From NCBI GenBank assembly GCA_016125085.1, contig WGMM01000009.1, positions 62,001-126,000 of the forward strand: 64,000 nucleotides of DNA. Direction: 5' to 3'. The stretch comes from a bacterium. Its GTDB lineage: Bacteria; Planctomycetota; Planctomycetia; Isosphaerales; Isosphaeraceae. Position numbers and translations under genes: made by a program. This document shows positions 25,251-34,081 of the stretch, piece after piece (positions within the stretch are counted from its first letter, which is position 1; every line of letters starts with the position of its first letter). The notes under the pieces are model-generated. The model was not told where the DNA came from. It worked only from the letters and a program-made list of their open reading frames with translations, and ran no database searches.

Positions 25251-26567
25251 TCAATGGCCGGAAGAATCAGGCATGCCCCCGGATCTGACGGGTTTCTTGT
25301 TCCGGGCCTCATGCAAAGTGAATTCGGCGCCGAATTCGATCGAATGAGCCTTTGCGGTGCCGATGCGCTGGGACATGTAAATGCCGCGGTGGCCTGAGGC
25401 TACGTAACTGACGATACAGGCGAGAGAAAGCGGTACGGCCAGACCGGCCCCGAACAGTTCGATGCCCATCATCAGGCAGGCGAGGGGGGTATTCGCCGCG
25501 CCGGCGAACACGGCCACGAAGCCGAGCGCGGCGAATGTCGGCACCGGCAGGCCGAAGACGCTTGCGAAAGCGTGCCCGAGCGTGGCGCCGATGCAGAACA
25601 GGGGGGTGACTTCGCCCCCTTTGAAACCGCTGCCGAGCGTCACGGCCGTGAATACGATCTTGAGAGCGAAGGCCCAGAGGACGATCTTGCCGGGCGAAAA
25701 GCTGTCGGTGATCAGTGGCAGGCTCAGGCCCAGATAGTCGCGAGTGCCCGCGGCGTAAGTCATTGCGATGACAGCGGCTCCGCCAAGAATGGGCCGAAGC
25801 CACGATACCGGCACCGTGGCCTTCATCGCATGTTGGACGGTATGAGTCAGTTCGGCGAACAATAATGCGGCGATGCCGAACGCCAATCCCGCCGCGATGA
25901 CCCACAGGAGCAGCACAGGCGTAACTACCGGGGCAGCACCGACAGGGTAGGGATTGTGCACGATCCCAAGGGCATGGCACGTGAGGCTGCCCACGGCCGA
26001 AGCGGCGAAGCAGGGCACGAGTGCGTCGTAACGAAGTCTCCCGATCGTAAGAACCTCAAGGCCGAAGATCATGCCGGCGACCGGAGTGCCGAATACGGAC
26101 CCGAAGCCGCCGCTGATGCCGCTCATGAGGAGGATTCTTCGATCGAACCGGTTCGAATGCAGGATGCGTCCCAGAAAATCGGCCAGGCTGCCGCCCATCT
26201 GCACGGCGGTGCCTTCACGACCTGCTGAGCCGCCGAAGAGGTGTGTCCCGATGGTGGCCAGGGCGATCAGCGGGGCCATGCGTATCGACACATACCCTTC
26301 CATGTGGTGGATGCGTTCGAGCAGCAGGTTATTGCCCGCTTCGACGTCGCGGCCGTACCGGTCATAAATCCAGCCGATCGCCGCCCCGGCTGCCGGAAGG
26401 AGCCACAGGAGCCAGCCGTGTGCGGTCCGAACTTCCGTCGCCCACTCCAGGCCGATGAGGAAAGCCGCCGAAGCGATGCCGGCAAGGACGCCGACCAGTG
26501 AGCCGAGAAGACACCATTTCGCAAGGCCGGTGATCAGGGCGATCTGCTCCCGGGAATCTATTTTCAT
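25251..26567 (-). CDS. CLC-type anion/proton antiporter, probable fluoride (CLC-F) subtype
   Basis: A 438-residue polytopic CLC family protein. The gating-glutamate motif reads GSAGREGTAVQMGG, with Thr where Cl-/H+ exchangers have Pro. The pore-entry region is EAGNNLLLERIH instead of the GSGIP filter, and GSGFKGGEVTPLFCIGATLG follows. From memory, these substitutions are typical of the CLC-F clade that exports fluoride, so I favour that function over chloride transport. About ten to twelve hydrophobic segments fit the fold. I found no fluoride riboswitch upstream. Confidence 0.85.
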   Translation of the reverse strand: MKIDSREQIALITGLAKWCLLGSLVGVLAGIASAAFLIGLEWATEVRTAHGWLLWLLPAAGAAIGWIYDRYGRDVEAGNNLLLERIHHMEGYVSIRMAPLIALATIGTHLFGGSAGREGTAVQMGGSLADFLGRILHSNRFDRRILLMSGISGGFGSVFGTPVAGMIFGLEVLTIGRLRYDALVPCFAASAVGSLTCHALGIVHNPYPVGAAPVVTPVLLLWVIAAGLAFGIAALLFAELTHTVQHAMKATVPVSWLRPILGGAAVIAMTYAAGTRDYLGLSLPLITDSFSPGKIVLWAFALKIVFTAVTLGSGFKGGEVTPLFCIGATLGHAFASVFGLPVPTFAALGFVAVFAGAANTPLACLMMGIELFGAGLAVPLSLACIVSYVASGHRGIYMSQRIGTAKAHSIEFGAEFTLHEARNKKPVRSGGMPDSSGH

Positions 26568-26762
26568 CGTGCCGAAATCCTATTCGAACCATTCTGCGGG
26601 CGAGGAGTTCGTGTCGTGGCATGCGAACGTCGAGCTCTGGGATAGGTCCACGACCCAGATTCCAAATGATGACGCATCAAAGTGAAGAAATCACCACATC
26701 GGAAACGAAAGACAAGCTTCATTGCACGCGAAGTTCGCAGGCCAGGTCGGCCGGACGTAAGC

Positions 26763-26791
26763 GGAACCCCCGGCAAAATGCCAGGGGTTCC
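26763..26791 (-). terminator. Hairpin after the LExR protein gene
   Basis: A 13-bp stem, GGAACCCCCGGCA / TGCCAGGGGTTCC, with one C-A mismatch and an AAA loop, 40 nt downstream of the minus-strand secreted protein gene. No strong T tract follows on that strand, so the terminator call is moderate. Confidence 0.55.
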
Positions 26792-26830
26792 GAGGGGGGG
26801 AGTCCGATTCGGAACGTATCCGGCCTGGTA

Positions 26831-27979
26831 TTACACCCAGCCGCGAGGCTTGGTGTAGATTCCGCCCAGAGGGCGATAAGGCGGATAGTAGTAATACGGT
26901 GAATTCTGATTGGCATTCGGACGAACGACAGTCACCGAAGGCGGTTGATAAGGTACGTTCGGGAATGCCGCTGCGTCGGAATTCGTCACGTTGCCCGGGT
27001 CGGCGAAGCCGTGGACTTCATCGACATACTTCAGGCCATTGAGCAGGGCCGAGCGTTCGACCCCCGCCTGATCGCTGATCTGCGTGATCGTGCGATAGGG
27101 GTCGATCACGTAGCCGATGTAGTAGGGCCCATCGACGGGAAACGTAATCTTGGCCCCGAAGGCCGAAGTTTCGTTGGCCGCCAGGGGCAGATTGGCACGC
27201 CGGCTGCCTTGAAGACCACGCATGCCGCCCCGGATCGGCCTTTGATTGAGCCCCGAGAGGCTGTCGATGACGATTTCGTCGAGAATGACGTCATCCGGGC
27301 TGAAGTAGGGGTCATTCGAAGCGACGAGGGCGACCGTCAAAGGCCCTTGCGTATCGATATTCGCCGCACCGTTATTGGCGATCACCACTTCGGGCGTGAA
27401 GACCTGGCCAGGGACGATCACGTTCGGCGAGTTGTCTCTGACGAACTGAAGCTGCGGCAGCGAAGGCTGAATGTTCACCGGCATCGACCACGAACCGCCA
27501 TTGGGCGAAGCCATCGGCAGGCGGATCTGGTTCGTGACTCTCGGCACGAAAATCATGCGGAACTGACCGCCGGCAGCCGGGAAACCGGCAGGGGGCGTAT
27601 CCGGCAGATCGATGTTGATGACTCCGTTATCGACGCTGTTCTGGCGGATCGTGCCCATGTCGAGGGTCTCGATCAGAACGCGATTTCGACCACGGGCGAG
27701 ATAAACGTCGACTTCCGTTGCCGCGTCGGCCATGCTTGGAGCAAGCGGCCATTGCGGCAATTCAGGCAGGCTGCTGGCACCGCGATTGAAGGCCAGTACC
27801 TGAACGGAGAACGGCTGGCCCCAGGAGGCGACCGGCGAAGCGTTATTGGCGACCGAAAGGTCGGGAAGCGAAAAACCCATGGCCGAATAGGCCAGGACTT
27901 CGCGGTTTTCGAGCGTTTCGGGCCCCAAACCTTCAGGGCGGAAACGACGTGTGCGGCGTGGTTGATCGAACGAAGCCAC
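26831..27979 (-). CDS. Secreted protein with planctomycete LExR N-terminal motif
   Basis: A 382-residue protein. The N terminus has a basic stretch RRTRRFRPEGLGPETLENRE followed by VLAYSAMGF. This LExRxxLA arrangement is seen at the start of many extracellular planctomycete proteins and is thought to act in export. The rest is predicted beta-sandwich, perhaps CARDB-like repeats: VQVLAFNRGASSLPELP near 60 and FTPEVVIANNGAANIDTQGP near 190 look like two such domains. The C terminus is Tyr/Pro-rich (YYYYPPYRPLGG). No catalytic motif. A cell-wall or matrix adhesion role is plausible but unproven. Confidence 0.75.
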   Translation of the reverse strand: MASFDQPRRTRRFRPEGLGPETLENREVLAYSAMGFSLPDLSVANNASPVASWGQPFSVQVLAFNRGASSLPELPQWPLAPSMADAATEVDVYLARGRNRVLIETLDMGTIRQNSVDNGVINIDLPDTPPAGFPAAGGQFRMIFVPRVTNQIRLPMASPNGGSWSMPVNIQPSLPQLQFVRDNSPNVIVPGQVFTPEVVIANNGAANIDTQGPLTVALVASNDPYFSPDDVILDEIVIDSLSGLNQRPIRGGMRGLQGSRRANLPLAANETSAFGAKITFPVDGPYYIGYVIDPYRTITQISDQAGVERSALLNGLKYVDEVHGFADPGNVTNSDAAAFPNVPYQPPSVTVVRPNANQNSPYYYYPPYRPLGGIYTKPRGWV

Positions 27980-28411
27980 TGTGACCTCCGTAGGGTCGTT
28001 CGCGATCGCCGTCCTCCTGCCGCACGATCGATTCGAATTTTTTCCGTAGGGGCTTGATCGTCCGAGATTGATCCACAGCCCGTGACTGGCCCATCCCTGA
28101 CGAACCTGTGCCTGACGACACCGATTCGCTCATCACGCATAACATCGATCAGGTCTGTGGCCGTTCTGTATTTTCTCGCTGAGGTTTCGTGGCCCGAAGA
28201 GCCGGTCGAAACCATTGAGCATGACATTCCGGCAGCACAAGCCACGCCGATCGCACCGGTCGCACCGGTCGCATCCTCCGCACGCAATTCTCTCGTTCGA
28301 TCGATCAAGTAATTTGGCGGGCGGTTCGACGGCTTGGGTAGAATGTTCATCGGTGAGCACGAAACCTGTCGTAACGACCATGCCTGGCAGATCGCGGAGA
28401 CCAACTCGGAA
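27980..28411. other. Intergenic region between divergent genes
   Basis: About 432 nt between the divergent LExR-protein and dipeptidase genes. Reading frames cross it but look like chance frames. A short tandem repeat of GCACCGGTC occurs near 28253-28272. No promoter could be assigned with confidence. Confidence 0.45.
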
Positions 28412-29674
28412 ATGTTACTTCGGCAAACCCTCATCGCAATGTTCCTCATCGCTGGATCGACTCCTGCGTTCGGTCAGGATGCCGCCAAGCTCAAACCCGC
28501 TGTGGATTACGCCGCCCGGGCCCGGGAAATTCACAAAACGGCCATCTTGTTCGACGGTCATAACGACCTCCCATGGCAGTTGCGTGAACATGGGCAAATC
28601 GGCCTCGACAAGATCGATCTCTCCAAAGAGCAGAAACTGCCGTATCAGACCGATTTGCCGCGTATGAAGCGGGGCGGGCTGAATGCCCAGTTCTGGTCCG
28701 TCTATATCCCCGGCAAGCACGAAAATCCGCTTCGAACCGTGCTCGAACAGATCGATCTGGTCAACCGCATGACCGAAGCCTTCCCGAACGACCTCGAACA
28801 GGCCTACACAGCAGCCGACGTGCGGCGTATCGCAGCCTCAGGCAAGTGCGCCGGCATGCTGGGTGTGGAAGGTGGCGTGGCCATCGAAAACGATCTGGCC
28901 ATGCTCCGCATCTTCCATAAGCTGGGGGTGCGCTACATGACTCTGACGCACAATCAGACACTCGATTGGGCCGATGCCGCCACCGATACGCACAAGCACG
29001 GCGGTCTGACGAAGTTCGGGGAACGAGTCGTTCGTGAGATGAACCGGCTGGGCATACTGGTCGACATTTCGCACGTGAGTGCCGAGACGATGTCCGACGT
29101 GCTCGACATCAGCCAGGCCCCGGTCATCGCAAGCCACTCGAGTGCCTTTGCCCTCTGCCCGCATCCCCGGAACGTCAACGACGATATCCTGAGGCGAGTT
29201 CGGACCAATGGCGGCGTCGTGATGATCAATTTCTTCTCCAGCTTCATCGTTCCCGGCGCGGCCGCCAAAGTCACAGCGAAGCAGAAGGAAATCGCCGCGA
29301 CCGTCAAAGACAAGGCCGAGGCCGAGAAACAGCTGGAAGCCTGGATCGCCGAAAATCCTGACCTTTACGGCACGATCAACACGGTCGTCGATCACATCGA
29401 ACATGTCATTCGCGTGGCCGGAATCGACCACGTCGGTCTCGGTTCCGATTTCGACGGAATCAGCCGATGGCCCAAAGGTCTCGACAGCGTGGCTGACTTC
29501 CCGAAAATCACCGAAGAACTCCTGCGGCGTGGCCATTCCGAAGAGGCGGTCCGCAAGATTCTTGGCGGCAACGCCTTGCGGGTCCTGGAAAGGTCCGAAG
29601 CGGTCGCCAAGCGGCTTCAGGCGGAAACGAAGCCTGACTTCGACCCGGTGGCGACGACCAAACACGTCGATTGA
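28412..29674 (+). CDS. Membrane dipeptidase (renal dipeptidase family M19)
   Basis: A 420-residue secreted zinc dipeptidase of the M19 amidohydrolase family. The start was chosen because it yields a clean signal peptide, MLLRQTLIAMFLIAGSTPAFG; a longer frame lacks one. Metal ligands are visible in FDGHNDLPW (HxD), the GVEGGVAI bridging Glu, VDISHVS and ASHSSAFAL (His ligands), and HVGLGSDFDGI (substrate Asp). It begins a three-gene run with the metalloprotease 27 nt downstream and the FAD oxidoreductase. It should cleave dipeptides in the periplasm. Confidence 0.92.
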   Translation: MLLRQTLIAMFLIAGSTPAFGQDAAKLKPAVDYAARAREIHKTAILFDGHNDLPWQLREHGQIGLDKIDLSKEQKLPYQTDLPRMKRGGLNAQFWSVYIPGKHENPLRTVLEQIDLVNRMTEAFPNDLEQAYTAADVRRIAASGKCAGMLGVEGGVAIENDLAMLRIFHKLGVRYMTLTHNQTLDWADAATDTHKHGGLTKFGERVVREMNRLGILVDISHVSAETMSDVLDISQAPVIASHSSAFALCPHPRNVNDDILRRVRTNGGVVMINFFSSFIVPGAAAKVTAKQKEIAATVKDKAEAEKQLEAWIAENPDLYGTINTVVDHIEHVIRVAGIDHVGLGSDFDGISRWPKGLDSVADFPKITEELLRRGHSEEAVRKILGGNALRVLERSEAVAKRLQAETKPDFDPVATTKHVD

Positions 29675-29701
29675 CGTTCGATGCTCGTGAGGATTTCAGG
29701 A

Positions 29702-30607
29702 ATGCGAAACGGCATTGCGACCGCTGTGCTTACCTGCCTGACGATCGCGTCGGCGATCGTCGCCGCATCGGGGCAGGACAACCCCGCCGCCTCGAAAGAA
29801 CAGAACCTGGAGCGGACTCATGCCCCGGCAGCATCCGAATTTCTGGTGCTGCCACTGCATGTCTACCGGGCGAAATCCGCAGATGTCGCCGAGATCGATT
29901 GCCGGCAACTCAGCGACGATGACATTCGCCGCATCGTCACCAAAGCCAATGTCATCTGGGCATCCGCCGGGATTCACTGGCAACTTGAGTCGATCGAAGA
30001 CGTCCAGGCCGAGAACACCGGACGGGTGAAACTGGCGGCTCTGATCGATGCCGACGACGACGAGGCTCCCGGAAAGAAACCGGCGAAGAACGCTCGACTC
30101 CCGCATGCCGCATTCCGGCGTGTCATTCCGGAATCGACGCGAAAAGATACGAACGTGTTTCGGGTGCACTATATCCACGATTTTGACGTGAACGGCGTTT
30201 ATTTCGGTAATCGCGAGGCGATGGTCAAGGAAACGGCTGCCCTTCGCAAGGTCGAAAGCGGCATCGACGAACCTTTGCCACGCGTGACTTCACACGAGCT
30301 TGGCCATGCTCTGGGGCTGCCGCATCGGCAGGATACTCTGAACCTGATGGCCTCCGGGACGACAGGCACGTTCCTCAACGAAGACGAAATGCGGAAAGCT
30401 CGCGAAATCGCCAGGGCGAACCCTGCATGTCGGACGGTCGATTCACTCGAAAAGGAAGGTAAATCCTCTGGTGAAGATCGTAAAGCAATGATCAGTCGTA
30501 CCTTGCGTTCGGTTCGCGCGCTCGCCGGAAAACGCATTCACCCGGTATTGGATTTCGACTTCGCCGCATTCGAACGAGCCATTTTGCCGGAGCCGGCCAG
30601 GCCATGA
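29702..30607 (+). CDS. Secreted metzincin-type metalloprotease
   Basis: A 301-residue secreted protein with the extended zinc-binding motif HELGHALGLPH at 198-208 and a downstream Met in NLMASG that fits the metzincin Met-turn. It resembles matrixin-like bacterial proteases. The signal peptide is MRNGIATAVLTCLTIASAIV; the second in-frame ATG was chosen, with GAGGA 8 nt upstream. Its stop codon overlaps the next gene by ATGA. The region before the motif (VFRVHYIHDFDVNGVYFG) probably forms the active-site cleft edge. Substrate unknown. Confidence 0.8.
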   Translation: MRNGIATAVLTCLTIASAIVAASGQDNPAASKEQNLERTHAPAASEFLVLPLHVYRAKSADVAEIDCRQLSDDDIRRIVTKANVIWASAGIHWQLESIEDVQAENTGRVKLAALIDADDDEAPGKKPAKNARLPHAAFRRVIPESTRKDTNVFRVHYIHDFDVNGVYFGNREAMVKETAALRKVESGIDEPLPRVTSHELGHALGLPHRQDTLNLMASGTTGTFLNEDEMRKAREIARANPACRTVDSLEKEGKSSGEDRKAMISRTLRSVRALAGKRIHPVLDFDFAAFERAILPEPARP

Positions 30608-31974
30608 ATCAAGGCACCGCCGAGATATGGGACGTCGCTGTGATCGGCGGCGGTGCGGCTGGGCTGTTCGCCGCTCTCACGGCTGCCGAACAAGGTTCGC
30701 GGGTGTTGATCCTCGAGAAGAACCGGCGCCCGGGGGTCAAAATCCTGATGTCCGGCGGGACACGGTGCAATCTGACGAATGCGAGAGGCTTGCGCCGGCT
30801 TGATGCCGTCACCGGTCCGATCGATCCGGAATTTCCCGTCGACCGATTGCAGGGCATTCGCTCGATTCAGGAGGCGTTTTCGTCTGCCGCGGGCCGATTT
30901 CTTGGGCCATCTTTGAAAGCTTTTGATGTCGACGCCACAGTCCGCTGGTTCGAATCGCACGGGGTTGCGACTAAAGTCGAGGCCAACGGCAAGATCTTTC
31001 CCTGTTCGGATCGCGCTTCGGACGTTCTTGAAGCTCTCGAAAGTGCCGTTCGTGCGGCGGGGGCGAAGCTCTGGACGCTAACCCCGGTTCAGGCGATCGA
31101 ACTTGCCGAAGCCGAAGGCCTGTTCGTCGTTTCGACACCCAAAGGCCCGGTTCATGCGAAGCGCATCATATTGGCGACCGGCGGTCGCAGCTTTCCCGGC
31201 TGCGGGACGACGGGCGACGGCTATGGGATGGCTGCGAAGTTCGGGCATACGATCGTCGAAACCAGGCCAGCACTCGTTCCGATAGTCGTCGAGGCCGATT
31301 GGGTCCGCGATTGTAAGGGCATCACGCTGACGGATGTGGGAGTCAAAGTCGTCGACCCAGAAGGCCGGGTCGCGGACTCCAGACGCGAATCTCTCTTGTT
31401 CGCCCACTTCGGGCTGACCGGCCCTGCGATTCTTGACGTCAGCCGGCCGCTGGCACGTGCTGGCTCGACACGGGGCTGGACGATTCGCATAGACCTCATT
31501 CCCGATCACTCGGCCGAAGCGTTCGAAAGCCAGCTCGTCGAATCGAGCCGAAAGGGCCGCGTCGGCATCTCCAGGCTTTTGCCGGATCGAATCCCGAACC
31601 GTATTAAAGAGCTGGTTTTGAGCCAGTGCGGGCTGGCCTCAGGAGCGATCGCCGCGGAAATGCCGCGTGAGAAGCGCAAGGCACTTGTCGCTGCTGTCAA
31701 ATCGCTGGCGATGCCGGTCGCAACGACTTTAGGCTTCGAAAAGGCGGAAGTCACATCCGGCGGTGTTTCGCTCGAAGAGGTCGATCCGAAGACGCTCGAA
31801 AGCCGGCTTCGGCCGGGTCTGCATCTGATCGGCGAGGTGCTGGATATCGACGGCCGCATCGGCGGTTATAACTTTCAGGCGGCCTGGAGCATGGGGCGGT
31901 TGGCGGGCAGAGTGGCCGCGGAGTTGACGAAAGGCTCGTCCGAAAGGGCCAGCTCTGGTACGATCGAGGTTTGA
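30604..31974 (+). CDS. FAD-dependent oxidoreductase of the HI0933/BaiN (YhiN) family
   Basis: A 456-residue flavoprotein. The dinucleotide-binding motif is VIGGGAAGLFAALTAAEQG at residues 14-32, followed by the family-specific RRPGVKILMSGGTRCNLTNA. The C-terminal FAD motif GEVLDIDGRIGGYNFQAAWS lies near 418-437, and LATGGRSFPGCGTTGDGYG near 191-209 also matches. Members include the bile-acid reductase BaiN, but most have unknown substrates. The start overlaps the metalloprotease stop codon, so the two are co-translated, although a functional link is not obvious. Confidence 0.9.
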   Translation: MNQGTAEIWDVAVIGGGAAGLFAALTAAEQGSRVLILEKNRRPGVKILMSGGTRCNLTNARGLRRLDAVTGPIDPEFPVDRLQGIRSIQEAFSSAAGRFLGPSLKAFDVDATVRWFESHGVATKVEANGKIFPCSDRASDVLEALESAVRAAGAKLWTLTPVQAIELAEAEGLFVVSTPKGPVHAKRIILATGGRSFPGCGTTGDGYGMAAKFGHTIVETRPALVPIVVEADWVRDCKGITLTDVGVKVVDPEGRVADSRRESLLFAHFGLTGPAILDVSRPLARAGSTRGWTIRIDLIPDHSAEAFESQLVESSRKGRVGISRLLPDRIPNRIKELVLSQCGLASGAIAAEMPREKRKALVAAVKSLAMPVATTLGFEKAEVTSGGVSLEEVDPKTLESRLRPGLHLIGEVLDIDGRIGGYNFQAAWSMGRLAGRVAAELTKGSSERASSGTIEV

Positions 31975-32034
31975 GGCTACCGAATCCGCTGCGCGAATTC
32001 GAGGTTCTTCGAACTTTCAGACCAGGAGAAAGTC

Positions 32035-32523
32035 ATGCGGATTTCCCCACTCCGGCTCCTTTCCGCTTCGATGATCATCTGTGCGATGTCCACACAGACG
32101 CTTTCGGCTCAGGAGGTTCGTTCTCCTAAGGACGAAGCTGCCATGAAGCTGGCGAAGGAATTGACTGACGCAGGCACGAAAATGTTCGCCGCCGGCGACG
32201 GCGCCGGGCTCGCGGCCCAGTATCTCGAAGATGCCGAGATCGTCGAAAAAACGGTCGAATCTGTCGGACCCCCCACGGTCAAGTTCCATCGTGGCGGCGA
32301 CGCGATTCGCAAGGTCTACGAAAACGTCAAGGATCTTACGAAGTTCAATCTCACCAACGATGTCCACTATGCACGTTTCGTAACCCCGGACACGCTCGTG
32401 ATCTCAGGCGATCTGCTGATGAGCGAGAACGCTGAAACCAAGCGGCTTCCCTTCATGCAGGTGCGCCGAAAGACCGGCGATTCGTGGAAGATCGTCTGCC
32501 TGGAACTATCCCTGAGCCGCTGA
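32035..32523 (+). CDS. Secreted SnoaL/DUF4440-like protein
   Basis: A 162-residue exported protein with signal peptide MRISPLRLLSASMIICAM and a mature alpha+beta-barrel fold of the NTF2/SnoaL type. Helices with MKLAKELTDAGTKMFAAGDG precede AAQYLEDAEIVEK and a sheet ending FMQVRRKTGDSWKIVCLELS. Such folds bind small hydrophobic ligands or act as isomerases or dimerisation domains; no catalytic residues can be assigned. AGGAG lies 6 nt before the ATG. The nearby hairpin suggests the transcript ends right after it. Confidence 0.72.
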   Translation: MRISPLRLLSASMIICAMSTQTLSAQEVRSPKDEAAMKLAKELTDAGTKMFAAGDGAGLAAQYLEDAEIVEKTVESVGPPTVKFHRGGDAIRKVYENVKDLTKFNLTNDVHYARFVTPDTLVISGDLLMSENAETKRLPFMQVRRKTGDSWKIVCLELSLSR

Positions 32524-32531
32524 ATGTCAAG

Positions 32532-32558
32532 GCCACGCCCCCGTAAAGGGGGCGTGGC
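32532..32558. terminator. Strong hairpin between convergent genes
   Basis: A perfect 11-bp GC-rich stem, GCCACGCCCCC / GGGGGCGTGGC, with a 5-nt GTAAA loop, located between the stops of the SnoaL-like gene and larC. No T run follows on either side. It probably acts in both directions. Confidence 0.75.
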
Positions 32559-32576
32559 GATCGCAAGCGACCGGTT

Positions 32577-33971
32577 TCAGCCATGCCTGTGCGGGTGCCC
32601 GTGGTCATGATCATGGCCTGAATGCGGGTGATGATGCCCGTGGCTGTGATCATGCGTGTGGGTATGGCCGTGTTCGTGCGAATGATCATGATCATGACTA
32701 TGGTCATGCGATTGACCTGGATCGTGGTCATGAGTATGGCCATGCTCGTGATGATGATGGCTGTGCTGGAGGTCGGGGGCTGGTTCCTCGGCAGCCCAGA
32801 CCCAGTCGCCGTTACGCCAGGCCTGACGTGCGGCTTCCTGAACCGTTCTGAGCGTCGCTCCGTGGCTCTTCGCCGCTTTGGCGCAGGCGTCGTGCTCAGG
32901 CGAGAATCGTTTGGAATCGTTCTCGGTTCGCCAGAACGCCTTGCCAGGAATCTCGCCGAATTCGGTTCGTACCCTGGCTGCCTTGCGAGGTAATATCGTG
33001 CGGTCTTTTACGCTTCGGCGAACGCCAAGCGTTTCCGTCTCTTCGAACAGAATGCTTTCCATCTCATGCGTGCGAATCGGGTCGCACAGCACGCTGAGAA
33101 GCACTGCCGGCCGATTTTTCTTCATATAAATCGGCATCGTGAATACATCGAGGGCACCGGCCTGAAACAGTCGTTCGCTGACATGGCCGATGAGTTCGCC
33201 GGTGGCATCGTCAAGGTTCGTTTCGAGGATCATCACCTGATCGCTCGTGCGGGATTCGATGAGTTCGCCGACGATGATTCTCAGCACGTTGGGCTGTGAT
33301 TTCAGGTCTTTCGTGCCAGCGCCGGTTCCGATCCGGTCAATCGTCATGGCGGGCAGGGGCCCAAACCGGCTGACGGTCGTCGCCAGAATGGCCGCTCCTG
33401 TCGGCGTCGTCAGCTCCATTTCGATCGTGCTGGCGGCAAGTGGCACGCCTTTGAGCAGAAACGCCGTCGCTGGAGCGGGGACGCTCATGCGCCCGTGAGC
33501 CACTTGAATGTAGCCGGTACCGGTCGGTACCGGGCTGGCCATGATCTCGTCGACACCAAGAAGATCGAGGCCGACCGCGGCACCGACGATGTCGATGATC
33601 GAATCGATCGCGCCGACTTCGTGGAAATGGACCTTTTCGATCGGAACGCCATGGCTGTCCGCCTCGGCTTCGCCCAACTTGCGGAAGATCTTCTTCGCCA
33701 GAGATTTCTGACGATCCGAAAGCGTCGATCGGTCGATGATGGCGTCGATATGGTGCAGGTGGCGATGGGCGTGTTCGTGCGGGGCGTCCACTTTCGCGTA
33801 AGTCGCCCGCATGCCGCATCGTTTGGTCATGACGAATTCGACGCCGCCGGGCAGACCCAGGCTGGCGATCGCAGCGGCGATCGCGGCACCGTCAGCTCCG
33901 GCATCCACCAGCGCACCCAGCGTCATGTCACCGGAAATGCCGCTGGCACAATCGAAATACGCCACTCTCAT
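32577..33971 (-). CDS. larC: LarC-type nickel insertase with a His-rich tail
   Basis: LarC inserts nickel into the pincer cofactor of lactate racemase-type enzymes. The 464-residue protein begins MRVAYFDCASGISGDMTLGA, the LarC signature, and continues with PTPTGAAILATT and LETNLDDATGE near the middle. In some lactobacilli larC is split and joined by frameshifting; here it is one uninterrupted chain. The last 62 residues are 31 His among Asp, Gly and Ser, a likely nickel reservoir. larA, larB and larE are not in the window. The start codon lies about 110 nt from the convergent-side gene group. Confidence 0.9.
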   Translation of the reverse strand: MRVAYFDCASGISGDMTLGALVDAGADGAAIAAAIASLGLPGGVEFVMTKRCGMRATYAKVDAPHEHAHRHLHHIDAIIDRSTLSDRQKSLAKKIFRKLGEAEADSHGVPIEKVHFHEVGAIDSIIDIVGAAVGLDLLGVDEIMASPVPTGTGYIQVAHGRMSVPAPATAFLLKGVPLAASTIEMELTTPTGAAILATTVSRFGPLPAMTIDRIGTGAGTKDLKSQPNVLRIIVGELIESRTSDQVMILETNLDDATGELIGHVSERLFQAGALDVFTMPIYMKKNRPAVLLSVLCDPIRTHEMESILFEETETLGVRRSVKDRTILPRKAARVRTEFGEIPGKAFWRTENDSKRFSPEHDACAKAAKSHGATLRTVQEAARQAWRNGDWVWAAEEPAPDLQHSHHHHEHGHTHDHDPGQSHDHSHDHDHSHEHGHTHTHDHSHGHHHPHSGHDHDHGHPHRHG

Positions 33972-34081
33972 CGGTCGCCCGCTTTCTGCGTCTGTTCAGT
34001 GTCGGAGATCAGCCGTAACACCATTTTGAAAATTCGGTGCGCAACCTGCAAGGTGTCGACCGGATGGTGCCATCGAGGCGT

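Noticed and set aside
26568..26830. Fluoride riboswitch upstream of the CLC gene
   Set aside because: The conserved GGnGATG and CTCCTAC-type elements are not visible in the leader.
32580..32770. Short ATGATCATG-type repeats that look like a satellite
   Set aside because: They encode the His/Asp/Gly-rich tail of LarC in frame; the repetition is due to codon choice for His and Asp.
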